Below are positions 33,925-41,114 of a DNA stretch of 64,000 bases, piece by piece (position 1 is the first letter of the stretch; each line of letters opens with the position of its first letter). The DNA is taken from the NCBI RefSeq assembly GCF_052327305.1, contig NZ_CP182486.1:2294001-2358000 (forward strand), read 5' to 3'. The notes below the pieces were generated by a model. That model made no database searches and was not told where the DNA came from. It saw nothing but the letters and a program-made list of their open reading frames with translations. The position numbers were made by a program, and so were the translations under genes. Source of the DNA: Sphingobium sp052327305. Lineage in GTDB: Bacteria > Pseudomonadota > Alphaproteobacteria > Sphingomonadales > Sphingomonadaceae.

Positions 33925-34776
33925 TTACTCGCTGCCGTCAGCGAATTTGAGCGCCAGATTCCGTGCGTTCTTGGGGATGTCGAGCCGGCTTTCGGAGACG
34001 CGCGCTTCTTCGCCCGGCTTCAGACGTGCCTTGTCGGCCTTGGTCATCCACGAAAAGACGAGCCGGTCTTGTGCATCGCGCAGCTCCACGACGATCGGCG
34101 GCACTGGCAGTTCCTGATTGCCGCCGTTCACGATGCGTCCGGAAAAGGCGAAATATTCCTCTCCCGTCGGCAGCTTGCGGCGCTCGGGCGGGCGGGGAAG
34201 ATAGAAGAGTAGCTCCGGCTCATCAGGATTTGCCGCGAGGCCCATATTAACGGCCCAGCTCGGCGGCCCGAAATACCAGAGCAGGCCGCCTGCCGCTCCG
34301 ACGATCAGTAGGAAGGCCACGGCTGCAGCCGTCCAGAGCTTTGCCGGGTTGCGCCGACGGCGAACCGGGGGCTGCCACTCCTCGTCCGGCTGATGAACGA
34401 AGTCCGGGACAGCAGCTATATTGGCAGGCATATCATCTGCCGGAGAGTCAGTGGCGGGCGCATCGGTCGCAGGCGGTGCAACGGGCGCTTCGGCCCGCGT
34501 GCTTCCTTCGCTTGCGGAGGCGACTTCGGGCTCCGGCCGGGGAGTAGCCGGGCTCTCGGGCGCCACCATTTCGCGCTCCGCCACGGCCACTGATCCTTCC
34601 GCACGCATCGGCGCGGCAATGGACGGCGCGGGGGCTGCTGCGGGGCGTTCGAGCGCGGCACCTTCCTGGAACCAGCTGTGCCGGCACGAGGCGCAACGCA
34701 CCTGCCTCCCTTCCGGACCGATGGCGCTGTCCGGGACGACGTAGCGTGTGGCGCAACTGGGGCAGACCAAGATCAT
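33925..34776 (-). CDS. MJ0042 zinc-ribbon membrane protein
   Basis: This 283-residue protein starts with an MJ0042/zinc_ribbon_5 finger (CPSCATRYVVPD then VRCASCRHSW, four cysteines). A long Pro/Ala-rich linker follows (about 45-145), then one transmembrane helix (AAAVAFLLIVGAAGGLLWYF) and a C-terminal domain of about 100 residues with DUF3426-like beta sequence (FAFSGRIVNGGNQELPVPPI). Such proteins commonly sit divergent from ftsE in alphaproteobacteria. Their role is unknown; the layout suggests a cytoplasmic zinc finger linked to a periplasmic domain. Confidence 0.82.
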   Translation of the reverse strand: MILVCPSCATRYVVPDSAIGPEGRQVRCASCRHSWFQEGAALERPAAAPAPSIAAPMRAEGSVAVAEREMVAPESPATPRPEPEVASASEGSTRAEAPVAPPATDAPATDSPADDMPANIAAVPDFVHQPDEEWQPPVRRRRNPAKLWTAAAVAFLLIVGAAGGLLWYFGPPSWAVNMGLAANPDEPELLFYLPRPPERRKLPTGEEYFAFSGRIVNGGNQELPVPPIVVELRDAQDRLVFSWMTKADKARLKPGEEARVSESRLDIPKNARNLALKFADGSE

Positions 34777-34937
34777 CGCCGAGCATAAACACCGGATTTC
34801 CGATCAGGGCAAGCGGGGGATAGCATGGTCGACCCGACCGGACGCATCGCGCGCTCGCGCCTTGCTCCGCGGGGGCGGCTGTGCCATGCACCGGCCGGTT
34901 CACACCCGGCCTCATGCGAAGGAATAGCAGCGCGGCG

Positions 34938-35654
34938 ATGACCAAGATCGTCCAGTTCGAGAATGTCGGGCTGCGCTACGGACCCGGCCCGGAGACGCTC
35001 TCGGACCTCAGCTTCTCGCTTGACGAGGGTGCGTTCTATTTTCTGACCGGCGCGTCCGGTGCGGGCAAGACGTCGCTGCTGAAACTGCTTTATCTCGCCC
35101 AGCGTCCCAGCCGGGGCGCGATCCATCTGTTCGGGGCGGACATCGTGACATTGCCGCGTGCGCGACTGCCGGGATTTCGCCGCCGGATCGGCGTGGTCTT
35201 CCAGGATTTCCGGCTCGTGCCGCATTTGTCCGCGTTCGACAACATCGCGCTGCCGCTGCGCATTGCCGGCGTGTCCGATGCGCAGCTCCGCCCACCCGTG
35301 GAAGAAATGCTGAATTGGGTGGGTCTTACCGATCGGGCGCGGGCGCTGCCGGCGACGCTGTCAGGCGGAGAGCAGCAGCGCGTGGCGATCGCGCGCTCGG
35401 TCATCGGCCGGCCCGAACTCCTTGTGGCCGACGAACCGACCGGTAACGTCGATCAGGATATGGCGACCCGGCTCATCACGCTCTTCGAGGCACTGAACAA
35501 GCTGGGTACGACGATCGTTGTCGCCACCCATGACCTCAATCTCCTCGGCAAGGTCTCCGGCGCGCAGATGCTCCGGCTGGACAAGGGCCGCCTCGCCGAT
35601 CCCGCCGCTCTGCCGCGCCAGCCTCTCCATCTTGGGGGAGTGAACCGCTCATGA
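34938..35654 (+). CDS. ftsE: Cell division ATP-binding protein FtsE
   Basis: FtsE is the ATPase of the FtsEX complex, which links the division ring to activation of periplasmic cell-wall hydrolases. The 238-residue protein has Walker A GASGAGKTS, signature LSGGEQQRVAIA, Walker B LLVADEP and the switch His in VATHD. The frame opens at 34881, but the ATG at 34938 (MTKIVQFENVGLRYG) begins at the ABC domain. ATG 34914 is an alternative. It overlaps ftsX at ATGA, the first of three such overlaps in this cluster. Confidence 0.95.
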   Translation: MTKIVQFENVGLRYGPGPETLSDLSFSLDEGAFYFLTGASGAGKTSLLKLLYLAQRPSRGAIHLFGADIVTLPRARLPGFRRRIGVVFQDFRLVPHLSAFDNIALPLRIAGVSDAQLRPPVEEMLNWVGLTDRARALPATLSGGEQQRVAIARSVIGRPELLVADEPTGNVDQDMATRLITLFEALNKLGTTIVVATHDLNLLGKVSGAQMLRLDKGRLADPAALPRQPLHLGGVNRS

Positions 35655-36568
35655 TTTTGCGAGCGGCGGCCGAGACCGCAGACACCGGATTTTCCAATCG
35701 GCAATTGTTGCCGGAGGGGCGCCTCACAGGCCCCATGCCTTGGGTCATCGCGGTGATGATGTTCCTCACTGTGCTCGCCACGGCCGGTGGTCTGTCGCTC
35801 CACGCCTCGGCCTCCGCGATCAACGCGGATGTATCGGACCGGGTAACGATCCAGATTGCGGAGCCCGATCCGCTGGTGCGCGGGCAGGCCGTGCAGCGGG
35901 TCGTCACTCTGCTTCAGGGCAGCGGCGACGCTGGCGGCGTGACGGTCGTGCCGGAGTCGCAGCTGGAAGCGCAACTCGCTCCCTGGCTGGGCAGCGATCT
36001 CAAATTGGGCGATGTGCCGCTCCCAGCTCTGATCGACCTCGACCTTGCCGTGCCGGAAGCGGGTCGCGCCTCCCGGCTTGCCGAACTGGACAAGCAGGTG
36101 CGCGCCATAAACGCCAACGCGCGGGTGGAACCGCATGCGACGTATCTGACCCCGCTCGCCCGGCTCGTCAGCGGCATTGGCTGGCTCGCCTTCGGGCTTG
36201 TTGCATTGATGGCAACGGCGACCGGGGCCGTCGTCGTGCTCGCGGCCCGGGGCGCTCATGCCATCCATCGCGGGACAATAGACATCATGCACATGCTTGG
36301 CGCTACGGACGCGCAGGTCGCCCGCCTCTTCCAGCAGCGCATGACGCTGGACGCGGCGTTTGGCGCCGTGCTGGGTTTTACCGGTGCAGTGGTTGTCATT
36401 CTGGTGGTCGGCCGTAGCGTCGCGGCCGTCATGTCGGATCTTGTCCAGTCCGCCGGTCTGCCGGCTTGGAGCTGGCTGGTCCTGCCGCTGCTGCCGGTGG
36501 CCGGCATCGCCGTTGCCTGGATCTCAGCGCGCATCACATTGCAACGCGCTTTGGAGCGCTCGCTATGA
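35651..36568 (+). CDS. ftsX: Cell division protein FtsX
   Basis: FtsX is the membrane partner of FtsE. The 305-residue protein has the FtsX plan: a cytoplasmic N-terminus, helix 1 (PWVIAVMMFLTVLATAGGLSL) and a periplasmic loop of about 120 residues. Three further helices follow, with the conserved segment AIHRGTIDIMHMLGATDAQVARLFQ before helix 3. The start overlaps ftsE and the end overlaps the YdcF gene, both as ATGA. Confidence 0.9.
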   Translation: MILRAAAETADTGFSNRQLLPEGRLTGPMPWVIAVMMFLTVLATAGGLSLHASASAINADVSDRVTIQIAEPDPLVRGQAVQRVVTLLQGSGDAGGVTVVPESQLEAQLAPWLGSDLKLGDVPLPALIDLDLAVPEAGRASRLAELDKQVRAINANARVEPHATYLTPLARLVSGIGWLAFGLVALMATATGAVVVLAARGAHAIHRGTIDIMHMLGATDAQVARLFQQRMTLDAAFGAVLGFTGAVVVILVVGRSVAAVMSDLVQSAGLPAWSWLVLPLLPVAGIAVAWISARITLQRALERSL

Positions 36569-37095
36569 TTAGCCGGCTGATCGGCTGGCTGCTCATCCTC
36601 TGGGTGGCAGGGTTTGCGTGGTTCGCGATCCTGTTGCCGCGCCCAGTGGATGATGAAAAAACCGACGCGATCGTGGTACTGACCGGATCGGCCGGGCGGA
36701 TCGACCGGGGCGTGGCCCTGCTGCGGCGCGGGGAAGCAAAACAGCTCTTCATCAGCGGGGTAGACAGGGACGTGAAGCGTAGGGAACTCGCCAAGCTCTA
36801 TGCCATTCCCCAGACCTTGATGGACTGCTGCGTGACGCTGGGCCGCGAGGCTGTGGACACCCGATCGAACGCTATCGAGACAAGCGCCTGGATTGCGAAG
36901 CGCGGCTATACGTCCATTCGCCTCATCACGGCGGACTGGCATATGCGCCGCGCACATTATGAGCTGGCCCAGCAGATCAAGGGATCGGTTCGTATCGTGC
37001 CGGACGCGGTGCGCAGCCAGCCGAGCCTGCGCGTGCTGTTGCGGGAATATCATAAATATGTCCTGCGCCGGGCAGTGGGGCTTGCCGGGCTGTGA
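36565..37095 (+). CDS. YdcF/DUF218 family protein
   Basis: This 176-residue protein has one N-terminal membrane helix (LIGWLLILWVAGFAWFAIL) and a DUF218 domain with DAIVVLTGSAGRIDRGVALL and TRSNAIETSAWI. RLITADWHMRRAHYEL near the C-terminus is the family's conserved W-H-M-R motif. The family includes SanA and ElyC, tied to envelope integrity and undecaprenyl-phosphate metabolism, but no reaction is firmly known for this type. It overlaps ftsX and plsC at ATGA/GTGA junctions, which argues for an envelope role. Confidence 0.88.
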   Translation: MISRLIGWLLILWVAGFAWFAILLPRPVDDEKTDAIVVLTGSAGRIDRGVALLRRGEAKQLFISGVDRDVKRRELAKLYAIPQTLMDCCVTLGREAVDTRSNAIETSAWIAKRGYTSIRLITADWHMRRAHYELAQQIKGSVRIVPDAVRSQPSLRVLLREYHKYVLRRAVGLAGL

Positions 37096-37841
37096 GCGGC
37101 GTTGCGGGTTATCGTGGCCCTCCGCAGGAGAGCCCGGTGACGCTATCCGTCGCGGCGGTGCGGACTCTCGTCTTTACTCTCTTTTTCTTTTTTATGTCCG
37201 CCGTGCTGACCATTCTCGCCGTGCTGGCCTGGCCATTGGGCGTTCGCGCGGTCGGGGCAGTCGCCACGGTCTGGGCGTGGCAGCATCGCATCCTTTCTCG
37301 CGTCATTCTGGGTCAGAGAATCGTCGTGGAAGGTATCATGCCGGCGGATGTCTGCTTCATCGCGTGCAAGCATGAAGCGATGTTCGAAACCGTTGACGCG
37401 CTCTGCCTGCTTGATCGACCGGTCATCGCGGCCAAACGGGAGCTTCTCGCCATTCCATTATGGGGGTGGGTCGCGGCGCGCTACGGCGTCATTCCGGTGG
37501 ATCGCGACGGGGGCGCAAAGGCCTTGCGGGCTTTGTGTTCCCGCGCGAAGGCGGCAATGGGCAAGGGGCGCGTATTCATCTTTTACCCGGAGGGAACGCG
37601 CGTGCGCCCCGGTGAGGCGCCGCCTCTGAAGGCCGGTTTCGCCGCGCTCTACGCCGTGCTTCGCGTGCCGGTCGTACCCGTCGCGATAGATAGCGGAAAC
37701 TGCAACCCGCGCGGGCGACATCTTCGTTTTCCCGGCACGATCACATATCGCATCGGGGAGCCTGTGCCGCCTGGTCTGCCGCGCGCAGAAGCGGAAGCGC
37801 GGGTTTACGCCGCGATCAATGCCCTGAACATAACGCGCTGA
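37092..37841 (+). CDS. 1-acyl-sn-glycerol-3-phosphate acyltransferase (PlsC-like)
   Basis: This 249-residue protein has an N-terminal membrane helix (VFTLFFFFMSAVLTILAVLAW) and an acyltransferase domain. The catalytic block reads CKHEAMFETVD: the usual H-x4-D is present as H-x4-E. The glycerophosphate motif FYPEGTRVRPGE is normal. PlsC makes phosphatidic acid from lysophosphatidic acid. It starts at a GTG overlapping the YdcF stop, as last gene of the ftsE-ftsX-ydcF-plsC chain, and is convergent with fpr 3 bp away. Confidence 0.85.
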   Translation: MSGVAGYRGPPQESPVTLSVAAVRTLVFTLFFFFMSAVLTILAVLAWPLGVRAVGAVATVWAWQHRILSRVILGQRIVVEGIMPADVCFIACKHEAMFETVDALCLLDRPVIAAKRELLAIPLWGWVAARYGVIPVDRDGGAKALRALCSRAKAAMGKGRVFIFYPEGTRVRPGEAPPLKAGFAALYAVLRVPVVPVAIDSGNCNPRGRHLRFPGTITYRIGEPVPPGLPRAEAEARVYAAINALNITR

Positions 37842-37844
37842 CTG

Positions 37845-38660
37845 TCAGTCGACGAACGCGCGCTCAATCACGTAGCGGCCGGGATTGTTGTTCGAGCCCT
37901 CGTCGAAGCCGAGCGAGTCAAGCATCGCGGCGGTTTCCTTGATCATTTCCATAGAACCGCAAAGCATGATGCGGTCTGTTTCCGGATTAAGGAACGGATC
38001 GCCGGAAAGCGGTGGAAGGAACATCCGTCCGCTTTCGATAAGTGCGCCGATACGGCCTGTGGTGTGAAATTCCTCGCGCGTCACGGTGGGGATATAGTGG
38101 AACTGGAGCAGCGCCTGATCCGCCACCAGCGGATCATCGGCCAACTGAGCCAGTAACTCGTCCTTATAGGCAAGATCGCTCACGCGCCGCACGGAATGGA
38201 CGATGATGACCTGATCGAAGCGGTCGTATATCTCCGGGTCGCGTGCGAGGCTCAGGAACGGCGCAAGGCCGGTGCCGGTCGAAAACATGAAAAGCCGGGA
38301 GCCGCCGAGCAGAGCATCCGCAACAAGCGTTCCGGTCGGCTTCTTGCCCAGATACAGCTGATCTTCCGGCTGGATCAGCTGCAGCCGGGAAGTAAGCGGC
38401 CCGTCCGGCACCTTGATCGAGAGGAATTCCAGCTCCTCGGCCCACGCCGGACTCGCGATCGAATAAGCGCGCATGAGCGGGCGGCTTTCGCCGGGCAGGC
38501 CGATCATGACGAACTCGCCCGAGCGGAAACGGAAGCTGGGCGGCCGGTCGACCGCGAAGCTGAAGAGATGCTCGTTCCAGTGGCGCACCCATTTGACCCC
38601 TACGGTCTGAAAGGCGCTGTGCTCCGGAATGAGCGAGGGTGCGCGGGTGATCACATTCAT
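37845..38660 (-). CDS. fpr: Ferredoxin--NADP(+) reductase
   Basis: Fpr moves electrons between NADPH and ferredoxin or flavodoxin through FAD. The 271-residue protein has the FAD segment SGEFVMIGLPG and RAYSIASP, and the NADP-binding FSTGTGLAPFLS and IMLCGSMEMI. The C-terminal tail YVIERAFVD covers the flavin in the bacterial subclass. The start is the ATG at 38660, preceded by AGGAAG; it overlaps the stop of the upstream unknown gene (TGATG). The pair probably responds to iron through the Fur-like box at 39093-39113. Confidence 0.94.
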   Translation of the reverse strand: MNVITRAPSLIPEHSAFQTVGVKWVRHWNEHLFSFAVDRPPSFRFRSGEFVMIGLPGESRPLMRAYSIASPAWAEELEFLSIKVPDGPLTSRLQLIQPEDQLYLGKKPTGTLVADALLGGSRLFMFSTGTGLAPFLSLARDPEIYDRFDQVIIVHSVRRVSDLAYKDELLAQLADDPLVADQALLQFHYIPTVTREEFHTTGRIGALIESGRMFLPPLSGDPFLNPETDRIMLCGSMEMIKETAAMLDSLGFDEGSNNNPGRYVIERAFVD

Positions 38661-39082
38661 CAACTTCTTCCTGTGTCCGTATCCGTGTCCGCCATTGCGA
38701 TCGCGACGAAATCGACCGCCTGCGCAAGGGATGCAACGGCATCCTCCTGCACCAGCCCCGCCGAGACGCGGCGCAGCCGGTCCAGTGGGCCGGCCCTCGC
38801 GACCTCGAAAAGAGCGAGAATCCGCGCCTCGTCGTCTGTCACGCGCGCCAAGTCAAGTGAGCCAAAACGCAGGTGGCCGATAGCCGCGCTATCAAGCGTC
38901 GCCATGATGAGGCAGAAATCGTCCAGGGCCGGTCCCATGCCGTTGTGGCGAAACGCATGAACAAGCGCTTCGCACAGGCAGCCTCCGCCTCGTGCCGCGC
39001 CAACCCAAGCTCGCATTGAGGCGAGCAGGAAGCGCTCCTTTGCGGTGAGGGCGCCAAGCGGGCGATCAAGATAAGTGTACAT
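38660..39082 (-). CDS. Conserved hypothetical protein coupled to fpr
   Basis: This 140-residue, mainly helical protein opens MYTYLDRPLGALTAKERF. It contains a Gly/Cys patch (RGGGCLCEALVHAFRHNGMG) and ends with an acidic Thr/Asp tail. I do not recognise a family with confidence and see no membrane segment. It overlaps fpr by one base (TGATG) and is preceded by a Fur-like dyad 11 nt before its ATG. A role with the reductase in iron-responsive redox chemistry is an inference from context only. No strong ribosome site is visible. Confidence 0.75.
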   Translation of the reverse strand: MYTYLDRPLGALTAKERFLLASMRAWVGAARGGGCLCEALVHAFRHNGMGPALDDFCLIMATLDSAAIGHLRFGSLDLARVTDDEARILALFEVARAGPLDRLRRVSAGLVQEDAVASLAQAVDFVAIAMADTDTDTGRS

Positions 39083-39092
39083 GACACCACTT

Positions 39093-39113
39093 TATTGCGA
39101 GCTATTCGCAATA
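39093..39113. promoter_or_regulatory. Fur-like box upstream of the unknown gene and fpr
   Basis: TATTGCGA and TCGCAATA are perfect 8-bp arms around a 5-bp centre (GCTAT). The TTGCGA-N5-TCGCAA layout resembles Fur-type sites described in alphaproteobacteria. It lies 11 nt upstream of the leftward start codon at 39082, where a bound repressor would block transcription or early elongation. Irr or Mur-type regulators could use similar sites. Confidence 0.6.
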
Positions 39114-39215
39114 TCAAGACAAGGTGCAGCATCAATTGTGCGTGCGAGGCGGGGCGAAAAAGTCGCGTGAAATCAAGCAAAATGTGTTGACCGATCAACA
39201 GCCGAACCGCCCGGT

Positions 39216-39241
39216 GGAACATCCTGTCGATGAGGCGCGTT
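39216..39241 (+). promoter_or_regulatory. EcfG-type general stress promoter before the GlsB-family gene
   Basis: GGAAC (39216-39220), a 17-bp spacer and CGTT (39238-39241) match the EcfG consensus. They lie about 90 nt upstream of the start codon of a stress-response membrane protein. The motif is short, but its position and the gene's family agree. Confidence 0.55.
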
Positions 39242-39331
39242 ATCCAGCCACCAACCCGGACGGGCGGGTAACCATGTGAGCAGGGGCTCCATGAGCCTGA
39301 TCCGATCAGTTAGGATAGGAAAGGAACGGTC

Positions 39332-39592
39332 ATGGGTGGTTTGATCATCTGGCTTATCGTCGGTGGCGTCGTCGGCTGGCTCGCAAGCCTCATTATGCGC
39401 ACGGACGCGCAGCAGGGCATTCTGCTGAACATCGTTGTTGGTATCGTAGGTGCGTTTCTGGGCGGCCTCATCTTTTCTGGTGGCACGATCAATCAGGCGC
39501 CGCTTGATCTGACGGCGTTCCTCGTGTCGCTGGTCGGCGCGGTGATTCTGCTCGCGATCGTCAACCTCGTTCGTCGCGGTTCGATTCGATAG
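39332..39592 (+). CDS. GlsB/YeaQ/YmgE family stress-response membrane protein
   Basis: This 86-residue inner-membrane protein has three helices and the Gly-rich family pattern: GGLIIWLIVGGVVGWLAS at the N-terminus, LLNIVVGIVGAFLGGLIF in the middle and VSLVGAVILLAIVNLV at the end. These 'transglycosylase-associated' proteins are induced by stress in several bacteria; their molecular role is unknown. The ribosome site is AAAGGAA. An EcfG-like promoter motif lies upstream, and hairpins at 39597-39619 and 39660-39686 follow. Confidence 0.9.
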   Translation: MGGLIIWLIVGGVVGWLASLIMRTDAQQGILLNIVVGIVGAFLGGLIFSGGTINQAPLDLTAFLVSLVGAVILLAIVNLVRRGSIR

Positions 39593-39596
39593 GTTT

Positions 39597-39619
39597 GTGT
39601 GGCGGCAATGTCGCCACAC
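39597..39619 (+). terminator. Hairpin just after the GlsB-family gene
   Basis: GTGTGGCG (39597-39604) pairs with CGCCACAC (39612-39619), 8 bp with a 7-nt loop, beginning 5 nt after the stop codon. An A-rich rather than T-rich run follows, so it may protect the 3' end more than terminate. Confidence 0.45.
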
Positions 39620-39659
39620 TAAAAGATTTCGACGAACGACATGGCCAATCGGCCATCAG

Positions 39660-39691
39660 CGGCCCGGTGTCTTGAGCACCGGGCCGTTTCT
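39660..39691 (+). terminator. Terminator hairpin downstream of the GlsB-family gene
   Basis: CGGCCCGGTG (39660-39669) pairs perfectly with CACCGGGCCG (39677-39686), followed by TTTCTGTT. It lies in the 300-bp gap 39593-39892. The gap otherwise holds only the hairpin above and the promoter-like sequence at 39821-39849. Confidence 0.7.
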
Positions 39692-39820
39692 GTTCAGGGA
39701 CCGCTGGCTTGGATCGCAGGTTGGGCGATTCTGTATGGTCTTTCCGCGCCTTCTGGTGCGGCATGCCGGAACATGAATTCAAAGACCCTGCCCTGCTCAA
39801 AAGCGACAGCCGGATGATGC

Positions 39821-39849
39821 TTGCCGAAGGTGACTTATTCGGATAATAC
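39821..39849 (+). promoter_or_regulatory. Candidate sigma70 promoter of the RND efflux genes
   Basis: TTGCCG (39821-39826), a 17-bp spacer and TAATAC (39844-39849) form a good housekeeping promoter 43 bp upstream of the chosen adaptor start. The palindrome ATCGATCGAT follows directly, near the expected transcription start, and could be part of an operator. The long open frame starts at this TTG, which supports placing the real start codon further downstream. Confidence 0.5.
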
Positions 39850-39892
39850 AGCATCGATCGATGAACGAAACAAAGCGCGCGGCGCGGGGCTA

Positions 39893-41089
39893 ATGACGAT
39901 GAATTACGAGACGCAGTTGAAGGGCGACGAGTTCCGGTCCGCCGATTTTGAGGCCGGGGACGAAGCCCTTGCCCGTCGCAAGCGGATGATCCTGATCGTC
40001 GCCGCCGCGGCTATTCTGATTCTCGGCGTCGTCGCCTTCAAGCTGTTCGGCGGAGCAGGCGGCGATACCGCTGTCGGTGCTGGAGACCAGCAGGCCCAGA
40101 CCGTTACCGTCGCGATCGCCAGACCGCAGGATGTCACCAATATGGTCAACGCGACCGGCTCGATCGGCGCGATCCGGGACATGCCGGTGGGCGTGGTCGG
40201 CGAAGGCGGGCGGGTTCTTTCCGTGCGGGCGGAAGCGGGCGACTGGGTGACCAAGGGCCAGACTCTTGTCGTCATCGAGCGCTCCGTGCAGGCGCAGGAG
40301 ATTGCCGGGCTCACCGCGCAGGTGGAAGTGGCCCGCGCCGACGCGCGCCTCGCCCAGTCCAATCTCGATCGCGCCAAGGCGCTCGTGGCCAACGGCTTCG
40401 TGTCCAAGGCGCAGATCGATCAGCTCAGCGCAACGCGCGATGCGGCGAATGCTCGTACTAATGTCGCGGTCGCTACGCTCAATCAGGCACGTGCTCGCGT
40501 TGGCCGACTGGACGTTCGGGCGCCTGCGTCCGGCCTCGTCCTCACGCGCACAGTCGAAGCCGGGCAGATCGTGCAGAGCGGCACGGTGCTGTTCCGCGTC
40601 GCGGAGGGTGGCAGGCTCGAAGCGCAAGCGCGCCTCGACGAGGGTGCGTTGGCGAACATCCGCGTCGGCACCCGTGCGACCGTCACGCCTGCGGGTTCGA
40701 CCAGAAGTTTTGAAGGGAAGGTCTGGCAGATCTCGCCCGTCATCGACGCGCAGTCGCGGCTTGGCATTGCGCGGATCGAGCTGCCCTATAATCAGTCGCT
40801 GCGTCCGGGCGGTTTCGCCACGGTTCAGATCGCGGCCGGCGACACGACGGCGCCTGTGCTGCCGGAGAGCGCCATCCAGTCGGACACGCAAGGCAGCTAC
40901 GTCTATATCGTCGACGAGAAGAACAAGGTGCAGCGTCGTGCGATCAAGACCGGATCGGTTACAGCCAGCGGCGTGCCGGTCGTTTCCGGCCTTGCCGGTC
41001 AGGAGAAGGTCGTGCTCTTCGCGGCGGGCTTCCTCAATCCCGGCGAGGTGGTGAAGACCAAGATTCAGCAGTCCGGCGCGGCGCGCTGA
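39893..41089 (+). CDS. RND efflux periplasmic adaptor subunit
   Basis: This 398-residue membrane fusion protein has a soluble N-terminus of about 28 residues, one membrane helix (MILIVAAAAILILGVVAFKLF) and a periplasmic part. The periplasmic part has a lipoyl-like half motif (GEGGRVLSVRAEAGDWVTKGQTL) and an alpha-hairpin (about 125-190). The second lipoyl half (VRAPASGLVLTRTVEAGQIV) and a beta-barrel (about 225-300) follow. It links the inner-membrane pump to an outer-membrane channel. I prefer the ATG at 39893 (or 39899) over the earlier TTG because a promoter overlaps the latter. The pump gene follows after 25 bp; no outer-membrane factor is adjacent. Confidence 0.9.
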   Translation: MTMNYETQLKGDEFRSADFEAGDEALARRKRMILIVAAAAILILGVVAFKLFGGAGGDTAVGAGDQQAQTVTVAIARPQDVTNMVNATGSIGAIRDMPVGVVGEGGRVLSVRAEAGDWVTKGQTLVVIERSVQAQEIAGLTAQVEVARADARLAQSNLDRAKALVANGFVSKAQIDQLSATRDAANARTNVAVATLNQARARVGRLDVRAPASGLVLTRTVEAGQIVQSGTVLFRVAEGGRLEAQARLDEGALANIRVGTRATVTPAGSTRSFEGKVWQISPVIDAQSRLGIARIELPYNQSLRPGGFATVQIAAGDTTAPVLPESAIQSDTQGSYVYIVDEKNKVQRRAIKTGSVTASGVPVVSGLAGQEKVVLFAAGFLNPGEVVKTKIQQSGAAR

Positions 41090-41114
41090 GCGAGAAGGCA
41101 AGAGGCAACATCCG

